A stretch of DNA of 64,000 nt from Daphnia carinata (Eukaryota; Arthropoda; Branchiopoda; Diplostraca; Daphniidae), in NCBI RefSeq assembly GCF_022539665.2, contig NC_081335.1, forward strand, positions 1,488,001 through 1,552,000, given 5' to 3'. The notes under the pieces are model-generated. The model ran no database searches and was not told the origin of the DNA. It was given only the letters and a program-made list of their open reading frames with translations. A program made the position numbers and the translations under genes. Shown one piece after another: positions 25,501-34,622 of this stretch; position 1 is the stretch's first letter; the number at the start of each line of letters is the position of its first letter.

Positions 25501-27314
25501 CGTGAGAGAAATTGCCAAGGAAACGGGACCGCAAAAAAGCGAATTTTAAAGATAATTCCATTTGGGATTTCATTGATTTCTTGTTAGATTGCCAGACGTT
25601 GTTGGCCGCTATATTTTACTCGGCCTAAACTGTTGACGCCCCCTCGATTATCTACGGATTCATTCACCAAATGGATGAAATCGGTAATGGACGGCTAGTC
25701 CGCTCTCCCACGATTGTATAGAAAGAGACCCAATTGCCCAACAAATCAACGTCGGAAGCCCTAACTGCTAGTTTGATCCCTTTTTCCCCCTGTTTGTTAT
25801 ACACCCACGCAAGTAAAAATATAATCAGAAACTTGAAACCTGATTTCTCCCGTTGACGGGCTTGAATACCAATGATTTAAAAGACAAACACTAAATTAAA
25901 TCTGAAATTTTCGGTATAACCTTTTATTCTTACCCGTGGATCAAAATGTAATGGCTGGTGGATCGAACACATTCAGAGCGAGGCCTATTAGCTCTTCCCT
26001 TTTTCCTTTGAAAATAAATGTTGTAACGGTTCATGTCCACAGGTCTAAGTACATGGCCAAAGTGCACTCTCTTTCAAGATTGTCAAGCCCTGTCTTTTGG
26101 CACCGGATGTTTCTTTATTTGCGTCCATAAGAAAAAAAGGACAGGAATGTTTTCTTTTTTTCTGTTTGCTTTTTATTTTCTAGTGACGAACACGCTACTA
26201 TATCAAGTAATCATTGCAATGAAACACAAATGGAACTATCCATCTTTTACGTCTGTGGCGTAACGAAACAGGGGGAGGGTAGGAGAAGAATCTATAATTT
26301 AATGGGGTACAATCTGAATTGACCTCCGAGAAAATGGAATTAAGTCTCTCTCTCGAATAGCTGAGTGAAGTGCAATCCCGTGATGGATCGTCTCTTTCAT
26401 CTGCTTTTATTGTAGAATAGACGATCATACTGCGCTTTGTAGGAGTGTTCCATAAAGTAAGGTGATCTCGACTTACTTTTTTTCATTTTTTTTTGTCCAT
26501 TTTTTTTTATTTGTAGACATCAATGAGGAAGTAATGGAAGAGCAGCCATGGATCTGGAACGACTTCAAGCTGGCGGGAGTGGCTCGCAAGTTGCATTCGA
26601 TCCTGGACAATGGCGTCTCCGAAGAGGACAACGATAACATGGCGGCTGTAAATGATGACAGGGTGGCATCCAGGGTAGCGCTACAACAGCCAGCGACGCC
26701 AATCTTTGCAACAGTGTCCAATTTCAGGGAAAAACAGCAACAGGAGCCACACCAGCCGAAGCAGCACAGGACTGAACTGATGGCTGCTGATAGTCCTTAC
26801 GAGGATGACGTCTACGACGTCGAATCGGATCAACTAGTGGACGATGAATCCGGACAGTACTACGGCAAACCAACTAGCGAGATGAAAAGATCTAAGTCGT
26901 CATACAATCCGTCATCTGAAAAACATCGTCCAAAACAGCAACGTAATTCGAAAGCTCCTCTTTCTTCGCCATTATCTTCGACAGAGAGCGACGAGGTACT
27001 TGCGTCACCTTCGTCGGCCATCAGCAGAGACTCAGCTGAGCCGAGAGTTCTGCCCCTCTTGGGTTTCCACACAGCCATCAACAAAATCAACAGGCAAAAG
27101 GAAGCCCTATTGAAGAAAATACTGCGGCAAGCCGGTTAGTTTATCGTCTAACTTTGAGTTTCTCTCTCTCTTTGGCAGTTCTCTTTGAATAATTTAAACA
27201 TTTTCTGGAAATCTCATAGCTCGCCGTCAGTCAATGAAAAGGAGCCCAAATTGCATGAGGAAATGCATCGCACAGGGCTTACTACATCCAGCCCAGTGTC
27301 ATTCGCTGTGCTAG
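22584..27314 (+). CDS. Secreted prepropeptide with C-terminal Cx3C-x10-Cx3C peptide; family not recognised
   Basis: Exons are 22584-22674, 26517-27134 and 27220-27314, in phase, for 267 residues; intron 1 is 3842 nt. Residues 1-25 look like a signal peptide (MQLFGWTLHSCWMLLTVISV then CCC). The middle is acidic, Ser/Gln-rich and cysteine-free, as in prohormone spacers, with KR at SEMKRSKSS. Close to the end, KEALLKKILRQAG is basic and helix-prone, followed by RR and then QSMKR, a dibasic convertase site. Cleavage there would release the last 23 residues (245-267, starting SPNCMRKC and ending QCHSLC), with cysteines at 248, 252, 263 and 267. The two Cx3C modules fit a disulfide-linked helical hairpin. 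I do not recognise a family: it is not CCAP, AST-C, CCHamide, trissin, elevenin or CHH/ITP. A hormone-like role is inferred from architecture only. Confidence 0.72.
22675..26516 (+). other. Large first intron of the secreted-peptide gene
   Basis: A 3.84-kb intron between the signal-peptide exon and the main precursor exon. It starts GTAACA and ends in a T-rich tract with TTGTAG. I found no nested gene. G-runs occur near 23660 and 24316-24326. Its length stands out against the short introns elsewhere, which suggests regulatory content or alternative first exons. Confidence 0.6.
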
Positions 27315-28170
27315 CTGCTTACCTACCCGCCTGCAAAACCGAGATGGAACAAAATACAACAACAAAACGACTTTGAAAAAAAAATAAAAATATACAGGTA
27401 AATCATTTGTGCGAAGGGAAAACCAAACGGACCTTTTGTCCTATAGATCCACCATCACATCCAAGTAGAAAAGCGATGTAGCATTTAGGTTTAAAAGGGG
27501 GTTTTGCTTTTGAAATTGTCTTGATTTAAAAGCGGAAAAAAAAAGAAGAAGAAAAGGCAAACTTATCGATGCGAACGAGATCGGAATCTGGGCCAGGGGG
27601 TTTCATCCGTACGGGTTTCCCGAGGCAACGATCAGTGAAATGACGCACACAGTTGCAAAAGAGTTAACAGCGAAAAATATTTAAAAGAATAATTTTCCAA
27701 AGCGAAGAACCGTTACTTGATCGAACAAATCAATGGTATTTTATACGACGATTAGTTGTCCTTATCAATTCGCGCTGTCCATTTTTTGCGCTAGTTTTAG
27801 CATCAGTAAATTGAAATTTTCATCTAATCAGAAATCGGTAATAACATTTTTATCCATCCCCGAGCTACATATTTTTTTCTTGCTCTCCAATTTACTCGTT
27901 ACTGACCTCCGCTCGATCGTCCTAGGAGACGACAGATGAGTCGAGGCACACAGCCGTAAGTGCTTACCAAGATCGATGGAAGCGCTAGCAATGGGCTGTT
28001 GGGGCAATACGAACCGACACTTTGCGGGCGAAGCGGATTTTTTTTAAAGCCTAAAAAAAGTATTAAAATTAATTTTTGATCGACGAAAACACATTTCTTT
28101 TAAAATCTCAATGCCAATTGTAATCTGGGTGTGGGACGCTCTGGCATATTTCCCCTTTCATCGTTATAAG

Positions 28171-28197
28171 CTTTTGTGCGTGAATCTACACCGACAG
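28171..28197 (+). other. Possible 27-nt cassette exon of the peptide gene
   Basis: A pyrimidine-rich stretch ending ATAAG is followed by 27 nt and then by a donor, CAG|GTAAAT. Inserted after exon 2 it keeps phase 1 and would add nine codons (AFVRESTPT) before the exon at 28654. The donor is strong but the exon is very short, so this is speculative. Confidence 0.2.
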
Positions 28198-28653
28198 GTA
28201 AATCATGTGACGCTGAAATAGTTCTTTTAATCCTTCGCCCATTTTTTTTTTGTACGCGTCCATCAACCGTTCCATCGACTCAAGCCGGGCAACCTCAAAC
28301 TTAGCGAAGGGTCCTTCACATCAAGTGCAATCGTCTGGTGGTGGTCACCCAACTGGCCTTGTCGATTCATTCAACCTTAAAGCATTTCTCATTGAGGTCA
28401 CAGCAGTCTGTCTCCTGTTTGTGAGCGTGTCTGGAAAACGGACGATGCAATATCCCCTTCTTGATATTGGATATCACTTTTTTCCCCTCCCTCAAGCGGA
28501 TTCAGACTGTGAAAAGAAACGCTTGAGGGTCGATCGTCCATGAAATCACCTGTTTCCGGCGCCAAATTTCAAACGCTTCACGGCAGTTTGATTTTTTGAA
28601 AAAGCTAGTGGGCTAGTTGAACAAAATACGCGTGTTGTTGATTTTTCTTTCAG

Positions 28654-28769
28654 AACAAAAGAGGCCGATAGGAAGCGTCCAACTGGATGAAGAGCCCCAG
28701 ATCAATATTGAGACTTTTTATGGACGTAGCCTGGAATCGATTCAAGGATCGTTACGCAAGTCATCATAG
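28654..28769 (+). CDS. Possible alternative last coding exon of the peptide gene
   Basis: A strong acceptor (TTTTTCTTTCAG) precedes an open frame in the same phase as the end of precursor exon 2 (27134). Joining 27134 to 28654 would replace the cysteine peptide with a 38-residue tail beginning EQKRPIGSVQLDEEPQ and ending LRKSS, stop 28767-28769. The tail has its own KR site and an ETFYGRS segment in which FYGR could be an amidation signal. A donor at 27397/27398 shows that exon 3 can itself be spliced onward, so the alternative is that 28654 lies in a 3' UTR exon. Confidence 0.35.
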
Positions 28770-29875
28770 AAGTTAAGAACGTCTCCGCTTTCTGTACATT
28801 GTTTTTAACGACAGTATGCCTTTTTTTTTCTCGATTTTAGAAATGGAATTTGTCCGCCAGCAATGCGTACCCCGTCTTCTAGTCGTCGGTTCAATTTTAT
28901 TTTCCACCTTTCGATAGTTTACTTGAAGATTGGATGATAGCAGCTACCCTGGCAAGAGCAGCGATGTGTTTCATTCAACCAAGTTTATGGATATTGTCGT
29001 CTTCACAGCTAGCGCCACAGACAAAGACGGCAAATATTTTTCAGAAAAAAAAGGGAAAACTAAAAAACAAGTCAACAGCGAGAAATTGCGAAAGGAAGCT
29101 AAAATGAGAAACGTGCGAGTCGCGGGCAATCTTTCGTGTTTAAATCTTTTTTTTTTTTGGTGACATGTCACACTTGACAACCCGTTTCGCTTACGGGTGC
29201 AATCGTTTGGCGTGGTGTTCTCCCATTGTGATCGTAATCTATATGACTTAAGTTGTAATTGCCCATCTCTTTGTGAAGAGGACTTTCCTACCCCCGCTAG
29301 ATGACATACGCGGCACTTTGTATGGGCAACCCGTAGCGGCTAAAGTTAGACGCAAGTGGAGGAGAGCAAAAGTTGTTGTTTTTTTTTTTTTATTGTGCCA
29401 TCCGCTTTGGGTTTGGTTCGACCCATTTGGCTTTCTAATCTGGAGTTCCTCTTCACCTTTCGTTCGAAATGTAATGGCTTCGATCCCGTTCCGGAGTGTC
29501 ACATATACATGTGGCACTCAAAAAGCAAAAAAAAAAAAAAACGATAACAAGATTTTACCATCAAGTGTCGACCATGGAGTGGGAGGGAAAACGAACGGAA
29601 GTAAGATAGGACGAATCAATCATCGTGAACATTCATGGATGGTTTACGTGTGGATGATACGTGTGTTGATTAGCCCGCCCACGCATTTTTATGCGACAAG
29701 TGACGATGACAGAAAGGGCCAATTTCGGGCAAATTGCTTATGCATTTTTCGATAACTAACCTGCCGTTTTCTCTTCTTTTTTTTCCCGTCCTATGCAGAC
29801 GACTGCGGAATGAATACCACGGAATGACGACACCGGATAATGCGGCTGCTGAAAAATAATTTAAAAAAATAAAAA

Positions 29876-29877
<2 letters not shown>

Positions 29878-29935
<58 letters not shown>
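29878..29935 (+). repeat. 58-nt poly(A) tract preceded by AATAAA
   Basis: An almost pure run of 58 A residues follows two AATAAA hexamers just upstream. It may be a genomic A tract at a transcript end, a retroposed poly(A) tail, or slippage expansion. Translated in the minus direction it gives a meaningless poly-Phe frame. Confidence 0.85.
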
Positions 29936-29937
<2 letters not shown>

Positions 29938-30365
29938 AGACGAGACTTGGGTGCGTCATGACGCACATTCTCAACTCCTCCTTCCTCCCCTTTTACCACA
30001 TCATTTTCTTTCTTCATATTTTCCCCGTTCCCGTTTATTGACCCGTTTTACTTGTCTCTCGTTTCAACATTGGGATTACGTAAACTTGATCAAAAAGAGT
30101 TAATTGCCATATCTGTGTCGATATACAACATCCTATAGCTCTTGTTTCAAAACATTCAAACCTTACCTTGAGTAAACAATAACCTCGACCGCCCGCCCTC
30201 CCGTTTACCCTCTCCTCACCTGTGTATCGATGTTTACTACACGCATTATAGAATTTCAAGCATATATATATTATAACGTGCCCCAATTTCACTCGATATT
30301 TACATTACCTGTCATTTGTAATGAGAAGAAGACAAAGAAAAGAAATGATCTCTCTTCGGCTTACC

Positions 30366-30371
30366 TTTATT
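30366..30371 (-). terminator. Candidate polyadenylation signal of canopy gene
   Basis: TTTATT on the plus strand reads AATAAA on the minus strand, 210 nt after the canopy stop codon. It is a plausible 3' end signal by position. Confidence 0.45.
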
Positions 30372-30580
30372 TGTTCTCTTACCCTGCCCTTAACCCTATT
30401 CTTACCCCTTCCTAAACTTTCAAACTGTTTCATGGATATAAATCTCTAAACTATTATAATCCTATATAATTCGATCAAAAAATACATTAAATAACGAGAG
30501 CAACAGCACATTGTGGGACGATTGGTCATGTTTTTGATATTCCACGTCTCGTCATTTGTATCGCCGATTGCAGTGGCAAT

Positions 30581-31709
30581 TCACAATTCTTCGCGATCAA
30601 AATCAAAATCGTCAGACGATTCAGAACTGGAATCGTCTGCATCGGGGACGGCATCTTTCGGACACACTTCGGCAACAGTGACGCAGAGTTTTTCGTGGAG
30701 CTGCTTCTCGGACTTGGCAAACATGGATACAATGTCGTCTTCGAATTCTTCCACCAAACTTTGACACTAGAGATGTTCGAATCAGTGAAGTTGAACATTG
30801 CAGTATGCTTGGTACTTAATTTTAAATAATCTTACGTAGGAAGACAGCTGCTCGTTGACTTCTGGATTGGGCACGATATTTACGTTGCTCATCTCAGGAT
30901 TCATTCCTTTGCCATCTGGAGTTTCAATTCTCAAAAGTGTCGGAATGCCAGTGGCTTTGTAGCTGGCGACCACGTAATTTCTGAACATGGGACATACTTT
31001 GTCCATCACCTAAATTGTAAGAGTTAAGTTGAGATCTTTACATCACACCTTACTTCTTGCACGAAATACTTTATTTGGTAGAAAAGAAAAAAGTACTGAC
31101 CTCCGAGAGGAAAAGTTCGCTTCGGGCGTAAGGTACCTGTAACAAACGATAGGTGGCTCTTGGTTATCTCTTCCAACAAAATAACATGAATGGTGTTTTG
31201 AAACAGAAAGTTAATTTGTTTGAAATCATTTCATTCCTTGTCCTTGATGACAAAATAGAAGTTTATAGAGAAGTAAAAGTGCTACAAACAGGAAAAGTTT
31301 TATTAGTGTGAGGTTTTTGGCTTACCAAGTTCTGTTTGACATTTCCTTGTCCATCAAGCCTAAAGCTGCCCATATCAACCTTCTTGTGCGGGTCAACCTT
31401 GTCAACAGCAATTTCTACTTCATCCACCAATGCTTTACACACTGCAAAAAAGGTAAATGATTAATGAGACTACTTAGTATTGAAAGACAATGGGCATCAA
31501 ATTGAAACGAGATAAGTTCTAGTCTAAGAAACAAAGATAGCATCAACATGAATGCTGATGTAAATAAATTTACCCATGCATCTCAGTATCTCTCTTTTGG
31601 GAACGTCCGGCACGGCAAAATTTCCATTTGTGTAATCGTTGGGTTCATTAGCGGACGTTAAGACAACCATAAATGCAAAAACAAAACAAGTCACAGATAC
31701 CAGATTCAT
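30581..31709 (-). CDS. sel: Canopy family ER protein (CNPY/seele)
   Basis: Minus-strand exons are 31709-31574, 31441-31326, 31136-31101, 31009-30836 and 30766-30581, in phase, for 215 residues. Canopy proteins are saposin-like ER residents that help fold or traffic receptors; Drosophila seele acts in maturation of dorsoventral patterning signals. Residues 1-20 form a signal peptide (MNLVSVTCFVFAFMVVLTSA). The core has the family pattern RCMVCKALVDEVEIAV, a GSFR segment, VPYARSELFLSEVMDKVC, then YCQSLVEEFEDDI, with six conserved cysteines. The C-terminus is acidic (DDSSSESSDDFDFD) and ends REEL, a KDEL-type ER retention signal. Only the right combination of five exons restores the CxxC motif, which supports the splice model. 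Confidence 0.93.
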
Positions 31710-34032
31710 TTTCTAAGCTGTAACTAAAAATACAAAATAAAACTGAGAAAAAAGAAAAGACAACAACAACTGTAGATAACGTACGAAAAACTAATAACGG
31801 AAGAATACAGAGTATAACACAGAAGAAAAAAAAGAAAAACTATAGAAATTCTGGAAGGAGTCGATCGGGCGAATCAGGTTTGAACACGAAGCTGTCAGAA
31901 CAGACGTTGTTACTATGACTACGTTGTCAAAGGGGCGTGTCTTAAAATTCACCTAAAAGACACATCACACGTCCTCAGCTAAAAAAGACAGCCAGCGACA
32001 AAAAAAAAAAAAAAAAAATTGCGTCAATATCCTACCATCATCCTTTTTACTTCCTGTCTCGTGAACTAGGCAATGAAAATTCCGTAATGCTTTTCTTATC
32101 CTCTAGTAAAAGCATCGCCGCTGAGACACCAAGAACGGATGGAGCTCTAAATTGACGTCAGACGGGATCTATCGTTTGGCCGCGATACAGGAAATGCATA
32201 AATCAAAGCAACGGACAAAAGGGAAACTTTCCTCTTCAAATGCTTGTCATTATCATCACCATCCATGAAGGGATTATTTCTAATAAAAAAAAATGGAAGG
32301 ATCTTGACATCTTTGACCCAGCCATCTAGAGCCATTATCATCAGCACTCGTCGAAGATTGCTATCGCCGATACAATAAAAAAAAAATGGAGGGGATCTTT
32401 TTTCGTTTGTAGGCGCCATGTAAGATTGAGCCATGTGCTTCACATTTTTTTTTTTTTTTGTAATCACATCTTTTTTGCTTCCGTATTTCTAATTAAAGAG
32501 TAAGAGGCAGCCTGTGCGAAGCGGAAACTCTTTTCTATATATATATACATACACGTATAGAGTATAGCAACATCGGGCATGTAATCGAGTAACGAGGTTG
32601 AAATGAGCGCCGAAGAGATCAGAACGGAAACGGAAGAAAACGATGAAGGAAGAACTAAATACAGGAAAAAGAGAGAGATGGTGGGTAGGAAAAAGGGGAA
32701 AATAAAAAGAAAAAAGAACACGGTGGTCGATGTAATATGGTGAGGATAAATGTTCGGAAGCCGTCTGGCTTTGGCATGCGCGACGTCTTGCCATCTTTTA
32801 TTTTTCTTTTCACAGTGGTTAAAGCCTCGCGCTTGCGCACGTAATGCGACGATGATAAGGTCAAAGTTGAAACTTTCTGACGTCATATGTAAATTTCTTT
32901 TACAAATTACTCCAAAAAATGTAAATGAGAAACTAAGTTGGATAGAATTCGCACTGTAAATATGCTATTAATAATTCTCTTGATGATATCACATTAATTA
33001 TATATAAGTATAGTGTGTATTAAAAGGGGGGGGGAAGGGTGGTAAAATAACCGGAACTCGGTTTGCAGATGGCATTTTCAAAAAGAAAACGCCATGGCCT
33101 TGGGGTGTGGTCATCATTCATTTTGACGTCGCCAAAAAACGTTTTCTCCGCCTCTTCACATCTTTTGTTTTTCTCCCCCTCCTTTTTTTTTCAGATGATG
33201 TTCCTCCCCTTGGTTCTCCAGTTCCCGATGCAAGATTGCATGGCCACTATAAAAACACAGCAACATTGTACTACATCTGCGCATATCCTTCTTATATTAA
33301 TTTAATGATTCTCTGCATTGGCCACATCCGCGTACGAGAGTCTATCCTACCCAATCAAACAATCAAAACGCCCCTCAATAAAATCAAAAATAATGAATTA
33401 CAAAAAAAAATAAAACAATGGGAAACGAAACGGAAGGCGGTGCAATTCAAACTAAAGGCAATAACGATCGTCTCTATGATTCATCGATAATTTCCTGTAG
33501 AGAACTCCGCCTAATACATCATCGTAACTACGTAAGATAATAAAGACGTGCCTCTCTCTCTGTACAGTATACAAATCATTTCTTACGATGGCCCTCCTCG
33601 TCTGATAAAAAAAAATGACTCGATCATGCCGATGTTTCTTCAGACGCACACCAAAGTTTCACATCTGTGTAGGAGCACGCCAGCCAAAGAGGAAGGGGAC
33701 CATATCATCACGTTGCCTGATTTTACTCTGCGTGCGCCGCCGCCGCCGTTCGTTACTGCGCTTTTGACGACACCACGTCGCCCTAAACGAAAAGCCGACG
33801 AGCGTGTGTTGTGCAACCAGCAGGCAGCCGCGCATACAGCTTCCTACTCTCTTCCTTTCTCTCTCTCTCTCTCTGTGTATACATTTTGTATGGGCTGTTC
33901 CACAGCACAGTGACGTTATAGAGGAGAAAAGGAAGAGAGAGGAGAAAAAAGAAAGAAAACGGAACAAAAAAAAAAATAAAATAAGGAAGAAGAGAAGAAG
34001 AAAAAGAGGGGGGGGGGGGAAGAAAAAAAATG

Positions 34033-34051
34033 GAGAGAGAGAGAGAGAGAG
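34033..34051 (+). repeat. GA dinucleotide repeat (GAGA-type)
   Basis: A run of nine GA units. GAGA elements are common just upstream of arthropod start sites, and this one lies 28 bp before an initiator-like TCAGTC. Confidence 0.8.
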
Positions 34052-34076
34052 CGCCACTAGTCGCCTACTCGAATAC

Positions 34077-34082
34077 TCAGTC
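34077..34082 (+). promoter_or_regulatory. Candidate initiator of the diacylglycerol kinase promoter
   Basis: TCAGTC matches the arthropod Inr (TCAGTY) and sits just downstream of the GA repeat; a GGTCAC string follows at 34102-34107. This would place the DGK start site about 3.0 kb before its first coding exon. Position-based inference, no TATA box seen. Confidence 0.3.
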
Positions 34083-34444
34083 GGCAGCTCGCGCTATGGC
34101 CGGTCACTGTTTGAGTTGAGTCCCTGCCCGTCTCCTTTTTTTTTCCCATTTTTTTTTTTTTTTTGTGTGCCGTCCGCCACGCCGTGTGTGTATGTGTGTG
34201 TATATGTACTATTTGGTGCTGTGTACATTACGATCTGTATAGTTTAAAAAAGAAAAAGGTTACTCTTCCTCCGGAATTGTGTTGCCAAGTGAAAAAAAAT
34301 CATGAGCCCTGCGGTTTGATTTTTTGGGAAACAAATTCAGTTTATCTAAAAAAAATAGGATTAGATTTAATTTTTATTTAGAAAAAGAAAGAAATGCATT
34401 ATTGAGTTGGAAGTGGAGTAGATAGTGGAGTGCGGGCGGGCGGA

Positions 34445-34519
34445 ATGAACAACCCACCACAAACACGACGACCACCACCATCGTCCGGCGAGGACGCCGA
34501 CGATCGATTCTGCATCTGA
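34445..34519 (+). other. Short G/C-rich open frame in presumed 5' region of DGK
   Basis: A 24-codon frame (MNNPPQTRRPPPSS... to ...DRFCI, stop 34517-34519) with coding-like composition inside A/T-rich, GT-repeat DNA. It could be an upstream ORF in an untranslated exon or chance. No acceptor or donor pair was established. Confidence 0.2.
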
Positions 34520-34600
34520 AGTGTGCGTGTGTATGTACGGCACGGGTACTACTAGAGTGTGTGTGTATGTGTGTGCTGCTAGAAACAGTGGGAGAGAGAG

Positions 34601-34622
34601 TGTGTGTGTGTGTGTGTGTGTG
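34601..34622 (+). repeat. TG dinucleotide microsatellite
   Basis: Eleven TG units, with a second GT run at about 34695-34711 and others close by. Simple repeat with no further meaning visible. Confidence 0.85.

Larger units (their letters stand above)
28770..30580. other. Intergenic and 3' UTR region between peptide and canopy genes
   Basis: No coding exon recognised. The region is A/T-rich with homopolymers, including the long A tract at 29878-29935. It presumably holds the 3' end of the peptide gene and, at its right edge, the 3' UTR of the canopy gene on the opposite strand. Confidence 0.5.

Noticed and set aside
29405-29425. GGTTCGACCC resembling a tRNA B box
   Set aside because: No A box, acceptor stem or cloverleaf could be built around it.
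29670-30017. Minus-strand frame with a long Phe run
   Set aside because: It is simply the poly(A) tract read backwards; no gene context.
33804-34247. Plus-strand frame rich in Lys/Arg/Glu and Ser/Leu
   Set aside because: Produced by purine and CT/GA simple repeats; no splice sites, no family similarity.
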